A DNA stretch of 64,000 bases from Lachnospiraceae bacterium. Lineage in GTDB: Bacteria > Bacillota > Clostridia > Lachnospirales > Lachnospiraceae. The number at the start of each line of letters is the position of its first letter. The stretch's first letter is position 1. The notes under the pieces are model-generated. The model did no database searches. It was not told the DNA's origin and worked only from the letters and a program-made list of their open reading frames with translations. Both the position numbers and the translations under genes were made by a program. This document shows positions 33,706 through 42,828 of the stretch, in pieces. Location: contig SFNX01000019.1 in the NCBI GenBank assembly GCA_004552595.1, forward strand, positions 19,041 to 83,040, in the 5' to 3' direction.

Positions 33706-36075
33706 ATGATTGCATTGAGATTAAACGCTGATACATCGGACGCGCAGAGGAATATAGGCGCGCTTGGAAACTCTATTGAGGAATTGCAGAGAAAACTTAA
33801 AGCAGCGCAGGACGCCGGAAACTGGGGCGAGGCTGCAAAGATTACGCAGGATATTGCCTTTATGCAGAATCCGGGCTTTTCAGTCGTCGGCGGCAATAAT
33901 GGCGGTAACGGTTCAAATCTGCAAAATACTACACAATACAACAATGCGCGGCAGCTTGATATAAGACTTGAAACAATTACGCGCGTTATTACTACTCTTA
34001 CAGACCAGTTGAAAGAATCGACCGAAAAAGGACAGTCGAAAGAATCTTTTAATCTTTCCGCTGCATTGAACAATGCAGAGCAGGAAAAAAGGCAGCTTGA
34101 AGCAGAGAAGAAACGCCTTGAAACCGCCGATAAAAGCGATAGTTCTGTAATGGATATGATTAAAAAGTACGGCGTTTCAAGATACCTTACACAAGGTTTA
34201 AGTTATGCGAATCAGATTGCCGGAATCGGTTTTAATCATCGTATCGCAATGGCAAACGGCGACTATTTGGGTGCTGATGTCGCAGCGGTAGAAAGCGGCG
34301 CAGGAATTGCGCAGGGAATCGGCGGTAGTTTGCTCGGCGCAGGTTTAATGCTTGGTGCAACGCCGGTCGGTTGGGGCTTAATGGCTGCCGGTGGAATTGC
34401 AGAAATCGGCGGTGCGATTGCGAAATACTGGGCAGGAGACGCAAGAGCCGATATTGCAGAAGGTGAGGCGTATAGAAAAACTCTTGCCGGAACTAATGCA
34501 CTCAATAAAAGATTTTCGGACGGCGGCACATGGCTAGAGAATAGCAATAAAACCGACACTATTTTAAGAGCGGCAACAAACGGCGCAAGCGGTACAGGAC
34601 TTTCAACGGAAGAGTTTTTAAGCCTTGCTACAAGACAATCAAAGTTCGGTGGTACACAGTCGGACGCTATGGCACAGGCTAGAGATATTGCTATGTGGGC
34701 GCAAGCTACAGGAACGGACGCCGGAGTTATTCAGAACTTCTTAGGAACTGCAAGGCGTTACGGTGATAATAGCGATGTCTTAGGATATGCAAGTCAGGCA
34801 AGACAGGCGGCAGGACTTACAAAAGCACAGAATGAAGAGTTTTTACAGTCTTTACAGAGCGTTATTGAGAACGGAATCGCAAACGGTTATGTAAAGAGTG
34901 CGGAAGATGTCTCAAAAACATTCGTAATGTTCTCACGATTAAGCAATAACAATCCGCTTTGGCAGGGCGAGCAGGGCGCGAAACGACTTGCGCAAATGAA
35001 TAGCGGTATTGCCAGTGCAACGGCTTTACAGAGCGTAAGTGATGTAATTGTCGCAGGTGCGGCAAGAGATGTATTAAGCGTAGACGGAAACAGAGAGAAG
35101 TATTTAGGAAACCGGGCAAGTGGTACATATATCGACGAAATGTTGCTTATGGAACAAGGCAACAATCCGGCGATGTTCGCCGCGATTGTAAAGAGCGTAA
35201 AAGAACTTGAAGGCGACAATTATGCTGCAATAGTTGAGCGTTTTAAAGACATTTTCAAACTGAATATCTCCGGCGCGGTAGATGTCGCCGCAATGGCTGA
35301 TAAAATCGGCGTAGACGGATATACTGAACAGGATTTTGCGAACGAAGTAGCAAAAATGCAGAAAGACCGCAATTATCAGAGCGAAGAAACAAAGTGGCAG
35401 GACGATATAAATCATATTGCAGCGGACACCGCTTTAATGGCAAAGTCTAACTTTTGGCAGAATATGGGAAAACTTGGCGGAATTGCTGAAAGTAACGAAA
35501 AGAAGAGTTCAGGCAACGGAACTGATTTAGTTGAAAAAGCGATGTCTTCCGCAAGCAATCCTAAAATTGGTTCAGCAATAGCAGAATCTCTTACAACAGA
35601 TAATACAATAAACACGAAAGCACTTGAAACGCCGGTAGGTGAAAGGCTTACAGCTTCCTTAGTATCAGAAAAAGCCTCTGAACTGGGAGATTATGGCGGT
35701 TCTGTAAGAGCATTGATAACAGACGGAGCAGGTATTTCTTTTGCAAATAGAGCAGGATTCAGAATAAACGATGATTCAGTATTTGCTAGATTGTATTCCG
35801 AAGGTGTAGGAAACGATGAATTAGATAATTTAGCAATGGAAGAAATCGGGAAGTATGCTGCACTCGGATATAAAAAAGGCGACTTCTTAGGTATTGGCAG
35901 ACACAAGGCGGACGGTATTGTAGACGAAGTTGAACTTGATAAAGCTATTAAGAAAATGCAAAAAGACAAAGATATAAAATCTGCATACGAAAGCGGCAAT
36001 ACAGACTCTTACCTTGCCGCTTTAAGAACTATGCTTAGAGATTTGTTCGGAGATATAACTATAACATATGATTAA
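33706..36075 (+). CDS. tape measure protein
   Basis: The 789-aa protein follows the chaperones. Coiled-coil N-terminal segments (NSIEELQRKLKAAQDAGNW; SAALNNAEQEKRQLEAEKKR) are followed by a hydrophobic Gly/Ala-rich stretch (about 195-245) typical of tape measures that insert into membrane, then long helical repeats. It sets tail length and may help DNA entry. A relatively short tail is expected from its length. Confidence 0.8.
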   Translation: MIALRLNADTSDAQRNIGALGNSIEELQRKLKAAQDAGNWGEAAKITQDIAFMQNPGFSVVGGNNGGNGSNLQNTTQYNNARQLDIRLETITRVITTLTDQLKESTEKGQSKESFNLSAALNNAEQEKRQLEAEKKRLETADKSDSSVMDMIKKYGVSRYLTQGLSYANQIAGIGFNHRIAMANGDYLGADVAAVESGAGIAQGIGGSLLGAGLMLGATPVGWGLMAAGGIAEIGGAIAKYWAGDARADIAEGEAYRKTLAGTNALNKRFSDGGTWLENSNKTDTILRAATNGASGTGLSTEEFLSLATRQSKFGGTQSDAMAQARDIAMWAQATGTDAGVIQNFLGTARRYGDNSDVLGYASQARQAAGLTKAQNEEFLQSLQSVIENGIANGYVKSAEDVSKTFVMFSRLSNNNPLWQGEQGAKRLAQMNSGIASATALQSVSDVIVAGAARDVLSVDGNREKYLGNRASGTYIDEMLLMEQGNNPAMFAAIVKSVKELEGDNYAAIVERFKDIFKLNISGAVDVAAMADKIGVDGYTEQDFANEVAKMQKDRNYQSEETKWQDDINHIAADTALMAKSNFWQNMGKLGGIAESNEKKSSGNGTDLVEKAMSSASNPKIGSAIAESLTTDNTINTKALETPVGERLTASLVSEKASELGDYGGSVRALITDGAGISFANRAGFRINDDSVFARLYSEGVGNDELDNLAMEEIGKYAALGYKKGDFLGIGRHKADGIVDEVELDKAIKKMQKDKDIKSAYESGNTDSYLAALRTMLRDLFGDITITYD

Positions 36076-36077
36076 AA

Positions 36078-36905
36078 CTATTTTACTGCATAGTTAATCG
36101 GTATAGAGAAAGCAGCGTCAGGCGGATTTGTATTTTTCAATACAAGTGAATCTGAGGTTGCTTTTTCTATACGAAATGTTTCTTTTTGACGAAATACAAG
36201 ATTCAGGTTCTTTCCGCTATAAGTATTTGTAGTAAAGTTAATTTTATTTCCAGTAAGATTAAATACGCCAGTTGCCATACCGTCAATGTTTCCGCCGGTT
36301 GCAATAAAAATAAACGTTCCGTCTTTTAACAATGTAAGCCGATATTGCAAGGTAAGATATTCGGCAGCGAGATTTTTACCAATATAAGGGGTTATCTGTA
36401 CTGTTTCAGGTTTTGGCGGAATAATCGAAATAGCCCATATAGTTGCACTTTCAGTATTTGGAATTGTAAAAGTAAGGTGGTTATTATCAGAATCGAAATA
36501 GTGATAATTTATAAGACCGTTATTATCAATATTTGTACCTTTGAAAGTTATATTTCTACTTTCAGAGCAATCTATAATATGATTTATGATGATTATTTTT
36601 TCACTTGCAGTAGGTTGAAAAATTATAGAACATTCCGAAAACTTATCATTTGAAAAACAATAAATAAGCTGATGTATTTTTATACCGTCGAAATATTGAT
36701 TTTCTTTTGTTAATACAATGGCGTTATCCGTTGATTTTACAGTTTTCCAACCTGATTTTTTTACACCATTTTCAATAGTCGTTCTTGAAGTGCCAAACTC
36801 GTAATTTAGGGAACTATCGTCAAGTTGATAAGAATAATCAAAGTTACCGGCAAAAGCGAAAACCGAAGCGAGCAGGAATAAAACAATAAAAAATCCTTTT
36901 TTCAT
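36078..36905 (-). CDS. secreted/periplasmic protein of unknown function (moron)
   Basis: Reverse-strand gene inside the tail operon. ATG at 36905, 8 bases from AAGGAG, gives MKKGFFIVLFLLASVFAFAG, a clear signal peptide cleaved near residue 19; an ATG at 36911 is also in frame. The mature 255-residue protein is beta-rich, with LKDGTFIFIATGG and MATGVFNLTGNKINF in its C-terminal part, reminiscent of lipocalin-like repeat proteins. It has its own promoter. An opposing, separately transcribed secreted gene fits lysogenic conversion of the host envelope. Confidence 0.7.
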   Translation of the reverse strand: MKKGFFIVLFLLASVFAFAGNFDYSYQLDDSSLNYEFGTSRTTIENGVKKSGWKTVKSTDNAIVLTKENQYFDGIKIHQLIYCFSNDKFSECSIIFQPTASEKIIIINHIIDCSESRNITFKGTNIDNNGLINYHYFDSDNNHLTFTIPNTESATIWAISIIPPKPETVQITPYIGKNLAAEYLTLQYRLTLLKDGTFIFIATGGNIDGMATGVFNLTGNKINFTTNTYSGKNLNLVFRQKETFRIEKATSDSLVLKNTNPPDAAFSIPINYAVK

Positions 36906-36928
36906 ACGCATAACTCCTTTTCGATTAA

Positions 36929-36957
36929 ATGTTACACTCATTAGTTTAATGTGTCAA
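36929..36957 (-). promoter_or_regulatory. promoter of the secreted-protein gene with operator-like half-site
   Basis: On the reverse strand: TTGACA (complement of 36952-36957), a 17-base spacer, TAACAT (complement of 36929-36934). The spacer contains TTAAACTA (complement of 36942-36949), the same half-site as in the Xre-controlled promoters at 16,082 and 17,489. Confidence 0.7.
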
Positions 36958-37012
36958 TTAAAAACTAAAACAATTATAAATGTTGTTATAAAGCTACTAT
37001 AACCTTGAATAA

Positions 37013-37041
37013 TTGACCGCGAGGGGTTTTCGGTGTAATAT
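37013..37041 (+). promoter_or_regulatory. promoter of the hub-baseplate operon
   Basis: TTGACC (37013-37018), a 17-base spacer containing GAGGGGTTTT, and TAATAT (37036-37041). The leader motif begins 47 bases later. Confidence 0.75.
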
Positions 37042-37087
37042 GTAAATAAGAATTACAATCTTATTAAATCGTAATCGAGAACTAAAG

Positions 37088-37155
37088 TTTGCACTTTTAG
37101 AAAGGCAGCTTGAAACATCGGGCGCAGATTCCCGGCGTTTTGGTTGCTTTTTTTT
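37088..37155 (+). terminator. conserved late leader: TTTGCACT motif and terminator-like hairpin
   Basis: TTTGCACT at 37088 is followed by AGAAAGGCAG. AGGCAGC (37103-37109) pairs, with wobbles, with GTTGCTT (37143-37149), followed by a T-run to 37155. An inner stem CGGG/CCCG strengthens it. The ATG is 21 bases further on. Confidence 0.75.
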
Positions 37156-37176
37156 GTTTTAAGGGGTGTAAACTGA

Positions 37177-38625
37177 ATGAACGCAAGACAAATAGTTTAT
37201 CAAAGACCTTGCCCTAAAATCATCATCAAAGACCCTGAAACCGGGAAGACTGTTAAATCAAAGAACAGTGGCGCGGAACTTGAATTTGTCGCAGGTAAAA
37301 ATACAAACCTTCTTTCATACTCATTTACACTTTCAATCAACGATATTTCAGGAAGTTTTTCCGCTACATTTTATCCTGATTATAACGACGGCAAAGGTAA
37401 TACCTTCTCACTTTTTGACGACTTTGAGAAACTACAGATTGTTGAGATTTACGAAGGTAACGGAACATCATCAGAAAAGCCGGTATTTTGTGGAATTATC
37501 AGAAGCAAGAAATATGTTGCGCAAACAAACGATAGCGGCGGACACCGCAGAATATCAATAACAGGTACGGCAATAACCGGGCTTGTAAGCCAGTTTTATA
37601 TCAATCTTGATGTCGCAGCTTGTGCCATGACTAAGGAATTGCGCACACAGGCAGAATTGATAAACAAACTCACTATCAACGGTGAAGAAGAAGAAGAAGT
37701 AAAAAAGATTGTCAACATGGTTTGGAATTGTTTCTATGAAATCTCAAAACAGATAGGAACACCAAAAATCAAAGAATACATTGAACGATTTGCCGGTAGC
37801 ATTGAAACCTTGTTTGATGTCGATGGTTCAAAATTTCATTATCCGTTGGGCTGCATTTTCAAAGGGCAGACTACGCAGGACTTTTTTAGCCTGATTGATG
37901 AAATTATACCTAGCCCATGTTATGAAAAGTTTGCATACATGGGAACTGACGGCAAAATGAAAATCAAAATGCGGCTTGTGCCGTTTTCTTCAAAAAACTG
38001 GAAAGAGTTAGAGCATACACCGATTCCGGCTACCGTTTTACAGTCTTTTGATTTGACTGAATCAGACAATGAAGTTTATACCGCGTTTTACGCTTATTTG
38101 AACGGTTATCCAGTAGACGAGCAGAAGTCTTTAATGATTAGCACGACTATTGATAAAGCTGGCGTTGATAAAGTTCTCAAAGATACAGAGACGTTTAAGA
38201 CCTATGGTTACAGACCGATGATTGCGCATTTTATCGGGTACGGAACTAAGGACGGCAAACAGGATAGCGACACGCATAGCGGCATGGTAGAAATGAGCGA
38301 AAAACTCAAAGAATGGTATGAGAATCTTCCTGATATGCTTAAAGGTTCGGTAACTCTCTCTATGGTTTTTGACGGCAATAACGCTACAAACAAGATTCAA
38401 CCGGGCGAAGTTGTACAGTTTTTGGAAGGTGAGTTTTATGTTGAGGGCGTTACTCACTCATGGAACTACGGACAGGGCGGCGAGGTGAATCTTTCAGTAA
38501 GTCGCGGCGGTAAATATTTGGATAGCGGCAAGTTCAAAGGAAAGATTGAAAATCTTACATCTTTAGTATCGCTTTTGCAGAAAGGACAGGATTCTAACAA
38601 GAATCTTTTGACAATAAGAAGGTAG
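37177..38625 (+). CDS. baseplate hub protein (gpD/gp27-like)
   Basis: The 482-aa protein opens with beta-rich LLSYSFTLSINDISGSFSATF, then IVEIYEGNG and a pattern of CGIIRSKKY. Late segments include RPMIAHFIGYG and NKIQPGEVVQFLEGEFYVEGV, which fit late-control gpD/gp27 hub proteins. It is followed by the spike protein, as in P2 and Mu. It forms the trimeric hub closing the tube. Confidence 0.75.
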   Translation: MNARQIVYQRPCPKIIIKDPETGKTVKSKNSGAELEFVAGKNTNLLSYSFTLSINDISGSFSATFYPDYNDGKGNTFSLFDDFEKLQIVEIYEGNGTSSEKPVFCGIIRSKKYVAQTNDSGGHRRISITGTAITGLVSQFYINLDVAACAMTKELRTQAELINKLTINGEEEEEVKKIVNMVWNCFYEISKQIGTPKIKEYIERFAGSIETLFDVDGSKFHYPLGCIFKGQTTQDFFSLIDEIIPSPCYEKFAYMGTDGKMKIKMRLVPFSSKNWKELEHTPIPATVLQSFDLTESDNEVYTAFYAYLNGYPVDEQKSLMISTTIDKAGVDKVLKDTETFKTYGYRPMIAHFIGYGTKDGKQDSDTHSGMVEMSEKLKEWYENLPDMLKGSVTLSMVFDGNNATNKIQPGEVVQFLEGEFYVEGVTHSWNYGQGGEVNLSVSRGGKYLDSGKFKGKIENLTSLVSLLQKGQDSNKNLLTIRR

Positions 38626-38628
38626 TTT

Positions 38629-39462
38629 ATGGCTTTGAATATAAGTTTACAGAAAAAGAAAAACGCGCCTTCTCAAAATCCGTTCAAAAACTCTTCACCT
38701 TATGACTATCAAATGGGTTTTTGGGGCGTTGTTACGGAAGTACACCCGGAAGACTGTACGGTTCATGTTCGCACTAATTTAGGCTTTGAACTTTCCGGCG
38801 TTCGCGTTGCAAGTAAAGAGTGGGTAACGGTTGTAGACGGTAAACACCTGACAGGCGAGCGACATTTGCCGCCGGTTGATACTTATGTTTTTTGTCTCAT
38901 GCCTACAGGCGAGTATTCAAGCGCGTTTGTATTATGTTCAGGATTCACAAGGCAGGAAGCAGTACACGCGGATTTTAAGCAGGAAGGTGAAGACGCTGCA
39001 AACACTTTCGAGCAGGTAGAAAATAGCGGTTGGAAAAAGACCGTTGATTACCGCACAGGTACAAAGAAGTTTGAAAACAAGACTGATTCAGACCCTACAA
39101 TCAAGATTGAGATTGACCAAGAGAGCGAGGGCGACGAAAAAGCGACTATTACAATTCACGGTACAACGATTACTGTTGATAAAAGCAATGGCGTGAATAT
39201 TGAGACTGACAAGAAAATTACATTGAAAGATAAAGAAGGCTTTACTTATGAGACCGAGGGCGATGTTTCCTTGAAGTCTTCAAAGACCGGCAAACTTGAA
39301 GTTGGTAACAGTGTGGCAACGCTAGGCGCAATGATAAGTGATTTACTGGGTTATCTTGCAAGCCTTAAAACAGTCGGAAGCCCTGCAAGTCATACGGCAA
39401 GCCCGGATTTTATAGCGCAGGTTCAGGCGTTAAAAACAAAGTGGGGGCAGGTGTTTAAATGA
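38629..39462 (+). CDS. baseplate spike protein (gpV-like)
   Basis: The 277-aa product has an N-terminal OB-fold-like domain (MGFWGVVTEVHPEDCTVHVRT) and a C-terminal beta-helix segment rich in alternating Thr/Lys/Asp (ATITIHGTTITVDKSNGVNI; KITLKDKEGF), then a terminal helical tail. This is the organisation of gpV/gp5 membrane-piercing spikes. No lysozyme domain is present. Confidence 0.75.
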   Translation: MALNISLQKKKNAPSQNPFKNSSPYDYQMGFWGVVTEVHPEDCTVHVRTNLGFELSGVRVASKEWVTVVDGKHLTGERHLPPVDTYVFCLMPTGEYSSAFVLCSGFTRQEAVHADFKQEGEDAANTFEQVENSGWKKTVDYRTGTKKFENKTDSDPTIKIEIDQESEGDEKATITIHGTTITVDKSNGVNIETDKKITLKDKEGFTYETEGDVSLKSSKTGKLEVGNSVATLGAMISDLLGYLASLKTVGSPASHTASPDFIAQVQALKTKWGQVFK

Positions 39463-39499
39463 GTTTGAATCAGAGCACCTTCTCTCAATTTTCCGCAAT

Positions 39500-40051
39500 A
39501 TGACCGACGGCGACGATAGATATTTTGCGCGTGAAGTGAGCGCGAAAGTTGCTGATTATGCAGAATCGGGAAGTGTTTCTACTACCGACGCAGGAACTAT
39601 ATCACAGGGCGCGTTTGTTGGTTCGGGTAATGGTTCTATAAGCGTTGATTCTAGTATTTGCGAAAACATTGTTTATGCAGCTTGTAAGTCTATGGCAGGA
39701 ATGGTAACAGGCGGAGACGCTTATTTAGCGGCGCAGCTTGCAAGCGGTATTGATTCAATGATGATTGCCGGAACTGTAAATACAACGGTAAAAGGAACGG
39801 TAACGCCGCCGAGTGGTACGCCGTTTACTACGGCAGGAGCGGCAAAGGGAACTTTTACCGGCGTTATGGCAACTTTACAAAGTGGATTTTTAGCCGCCTT
39901 TAATGCTATGGCAACTATGAAAAGCGGCGGTGATGAATATTTAGCCGGACAAATGGCTACAGTAATAACGGCGTATTTGAAAGCCGGAGTTATTACGACA
40001 CAAGGACAAGCAAACCTTGCCGGAAGCATTGGCGCAGGTTCTATGTCTTAA
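39500..40051 (+). CDS. 183-aa tail/baseplate-associated protein; possible N-terminal extension by frameshift from 39459
   Basis: Ala/Gly/Thr-rich protein with two similar segments, each containing a GGD(A/E)YLA motif (AAQLASG near residue 81; GGDEYLAGQMAT near residue 142). A 14-codon frame from ATG 39459 (MSLNQSTFSQFSAI) ends in TGA overlapping this ATG (ATGA). If read with a -1 shift near TTTT (39489-39492) the joined protein would run SQF-FRNMTDGDDRYFA, which looks natural. Either coupling or frameshifting is possible. Function unknown. Confidence 0.6.
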   Translation: MTDGDDRYFAREVSAKVADYAESGSVSTTDAGTISQGAFVGSGNGSISVDSSICENIVYAACKSMAGMVTGGDAYLAAQLASGIDSMMIAGTVNTTVKGTVTPPSGTPFTTAGAAKGTFTGVMATLQSGFLAAFNAMATMKSGGDEYLAGQMATVITAYLKAGVITTQGQANLAGSIGAGSMS

Positions 40052-40065
40052 TAGTGGGGTGTGTA

Positions 40066-42099
40066 ATGGGTTCAATAAGTCTTTTACAGTGGCGCAAGGC
40101 GTATATGCTTGAATTTCTTGAAGGCGACGACCTGAAAGAGTGTTTTACCTTTTCCGTACCGCCGGAAAGTGAAGAGTTACAATTTCCGCAGCGTGTAACC
40201 GAAACTAAGACTTTCGGCGGTTCTGTTTTTGATGATTACGGAAACGATTCTTACAGAATTACTTTAAGCGGTACGACCGTAAACGAAGAAAAGAAGCTGA
40301 TTTATCGCGGACTTAAAAAAGTGCCGTTATATCTGACAGGTACAAAAGAAATCTTTGAATTGCAGAAAATTATTAAAAACTGGTCGGACGGTAAAGTGTC
40401 TACAGGATTTTTCAGGAAGACAAAAAGCGATGTAGGAAGCAACAGAAAAGTTTATCTGTACGACCTTTCAAAAATGAGTGTTTTGCAGCTTGCTACAGGC
40501 GTTGCGAGCCGTAACTATTGGCGCGTATTTATTAAAGACCTGAAAATCAAGCGCGATAAGAGTAAACCGAAGACATACAATTATACTCTTGAAATGATAG
40601 GCGTTGAGGACGACGAAAAGAAGGCAGCAGGACTTTTCGGCGATGTTTCTAACGCAATAAACGCCGTACAAGATGTAATGGACGGTATTTCTACCGTTAT
40701 GAGCATTACAGAAGCAGCGACGGCAGCGGCGGCAGAGGTTGCGGACTATTGCGCGAGGGTAAAACTTGCGGCGGAAATGGTAAGTAACCGGGATATTTCC
40801 GGCAGCCTTGTCGCGCTGAATGTCGGTAGCGGACTTGACCTTGTAAGTCGCATTATGGGCGGTGATTCAAACAGTTTTTATAACACTACAAAAAACTTTC
40901 TGCACGCTTGTACTACTTTCGGCGGACTTGCTAAAGACGGTTCGGATTCAGGGCAGAAGGGAAAAATACAGACTTCAAACACTTACACTGTTTCTTTTGT
41001 CTCAAATGGTGGTAGTGAGGTTGCTACTCAAAAAGTAGAGTATTCAAAAACGGTTACTGAGCCGGAAGACCCTACAAGAGAAGATTATACTTTTGATTGT
41101 TGGTGTTCTGATTCCGCGTTGACTACAGAATATGACTTTACGCAGGAAGTAACATCAAACCTTGTTCTCTATGCAAAATGGAATCTTGCAACGGCGACTA
41201 TTACATTCAATAGCCGCAACGGTTCACGGGTTACGCCTAAAAAAGTGGCAGTCGGAACGGTTGCGACACCGCCAACACCGCCGACAAGAAGCGGTTACGC
41301 TTTTGATAAATGGTACACGGATCACGCTTGTACTCATGAATACGACTGGACTTCTACGGTAAATAGCAATTTTACGCTTTATGCAGGTTGGACGAAAACT
41401 TGTAACATCGTTTTCAATTCAAACGGCGGAAGCGTTGTAGATACACAGACGGTAACTACCGGCGGACTTGCAGTTTATCCGAAGACACCGACAAAAGAGA
41501 ATTACACTTTTGCATACTGGTGTACTGATTCAGAATTGCAGAATGTTTACGACTTTTCAACGCCGGTTACAAACGACATCACACTTTATGCTTGTTGGGT
41601 TCAGATTTCAAATACTGTTACTTTCAATTCGCAGGGCGGTAGTGCCGTTGAATCGCAGCGCGTTGTTATCGGCGGCTATGCGACAAAACCGGCTACAGAC
41701 CCGACAAAAGAAGGTTATGACTTTGTTTACTGGGCAACGGACGCGGAAGGAACGAACGAGTTCAGATTTAACACTACGGCAATTAACGCAAATATCACTC
41801 TTTATGCAAAGTGGACTGAAACAATTTGCGATGTAACTTTTGATTCTGACGGCGGAAGCGCGGTAGAAACGCAGAATGTAGGATATGGCAATAAGGCAAT
41901 ATTCCCGGAGATTCCAGTAAAAGAAGGCTACAGTTTTGAAATGTGGCGTACACGAAAAGAGGTTGAAGTGCCTACAGGCGAGACCGACGAAAACGACGAG
42001 CCTATTATGACAACTGAATATCAGTATGAAGAGTTTGACTTCTCTACACCAATCACAGAAGACATAACTCTCTATGCTTTGTGGTTTGGGGGTGAATAA
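40066..42099 (+). CDS. baseplate protein carrying five tandem InlB/Flg_new-type repeats
   Basis: ATG at 40066 with GTGGGGTG upstream is used rather than the GTG at 40054. Residues about 1-200 (FTFSVPPESEELQFPQR; SKPKTYNYTLEMIGVED) resemble tail proteins that sit near LysM-type baseplate subunits. From nucleotide 40,984 to the end come five repeats of about 67 residues, each with a [VI]xFxSxGG start and LYAxW end, the bacterial surface repeat family PF09479 seen in internalin B. The domain is probably exposed on the baseplate and may bind host surface or promote attachment. Confidence 0.75.
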   Translation: MGSISLLQWRKAYMLEFLEGDDLKECFTFSVPPESEELQFPQRVTETKTFGGSVFDDYGNDSYRITLSGTTVNEEKKLIYRGLKKVPLYLTGTKEIFELQKIIKNWSDGKVSTGFFRKTKSDVGSNRKVYLYDLSKMSVLQLATGVASRNYWRVFIKDLKIKRDKSKPKTYNYTLEMIGVEDDEKKAAGLFGDVSNAINAVQDVMDGISTVMSITEAATAAAAEVADYCARVKLAAEMVSNRDISGSLVALNVGSGLDLVSRIMGGDSNSFYNTTKNFLHACTTFGGLAKDGSDSGQKGKIQTSNTYTVSFVSNGGSEVATQKVEYSKTVTEPEDPTREDYTFDCWCSDSALTTEYDFTQEVTSNLVLYAKWNLATATITFNSRNGSRVTPKKVAVGTVATPPTPPTRSGYAFDKWYTDHACTHEYDWTSTVNSNFTLYAGWTKTCNIVFNSNGGSVVDTQTVTTGGLAVYPKTPTKENYTFAYWCTDSELQNVYDFSTPVTNDITLYACWVQISNTVTFNSQGGSAVESQRVVIGGYATKPATDPTKEGYDFVYWATDAEGTNEFRFNTTAINANITLYAKWTETICDVTFDSDGGSAVETQNVGYGNKAIFPEIPVKEGYSFEMWRTRKEVEVPTGETDENDEPIMTTEYQYEEFDFSTPITEDITLYALWFGGE

Positions 42100-42824
42100 T
42101 GACAGACAACGATAAAGAAGACTTATTGACCGATTATGTTTCGCAGCTTGAAGAAAACGCTTGTATTGTCGTCGCATTGTCAAAGGAAAAACAGACAAAC
42201 GCGACGGCGGTTGTATACGTGGATTCTGACGGAAACGACGCGACTGTTACAGTTTATGACTTCAAATATCATACTTGGAAAAGTTCAGACACTTTTGACA
42301 ATTTGGCGGCTACTCTTTTAGGAAGCCCGGATTATGGAACTGTAATAGCGTACTTTAACGGCGTGGCAAACGAAAGCGACCTTGAAGCCGGTACAAAAAT
42401 TAAAATCCCGGTTCTTTCGGAAGACGCGAGCAATACCAATAACAAGATTTATGCAGAGCCGGGAAAGCAGGAAAACTACGGAATTGACATCAAGATTGAC
42501 GACGACGGCGATTTTGATATTTCCGGCGGCGACATAAAGACGGTAGACGGACGCGACAACTTAACACAGGCTATAGCGTTGAGACTTACAACGGCAAGCA
42601 ATAAAAGAATCAGATTGTCGGCTTATGGAATCCGTACAACGATAGGCGACCCGGTAGCGGTTGAATCTTATTTGAGCGGTTCTATTGAGCAGACAATTCA
42701 GGCAGACCCTAGAATATCAGAAGTGAACGAACTGACATTCGAGGGCGACGGCGACAAGCTGAAACTTGAAGTCGTTTACACTGACATAAACGGTGATACA
42801 GGAATGTACAAGGGGGATATTTAA
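42099..42824 (+). CDS. baseplate wedge protein: LysM-like plus gp25-like domains
   Basis: It overlaps the previous stop by one base (TAATG). The N-terminal half contains a pattern of tail X/LysM proteins (TWKSSDTFDNLAATLLGSPD, then YFNGVANESDLEAGTKIKIP). The C-terminal half (DFDISGGDIKTVDGRDNLTQ to LSAYGIRTTIGDP) matches gpW/gp25-like wedge proteins. In most phages these are separate genes, so this is a fusion. Confidence 0.75.
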   Translation: MTDNDKEDLLTDYVSQLEENACIVVALSKEKQTNATAVVYVDSDGNDATVTVYDFKYHTWKSSDTFDNLAATLLGSPDYGTVIAYFNGVANESDLEAGTKIKIPVLSEDASNTNNKIYAEPGKQENYGIDIKIDDDGDFDISGGDIKTVDGRDNLTQAIALRLTTASNKRIRLSAYGIRTTIGDPVAVESYLSGSIEQTIQADPRISEVNELTFEGDGDKLKLEVVYTDINGDTGMYKGDI

Positions 42825-42828
42825 AATT

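Noticed and set aside
33501..34073. 190-codon reverse-strand frame near the tape measure start
   Set aside because: It crosses the chaperone extension, the terminator-like hairpin and the tape measure start, and has no start signals.
41608..42198. 196-codon reverse-strand frame across the surface-repeat gene
   Set aside because: It is an antisense shadow of the repeated domain, and composition follows from the forward codons.
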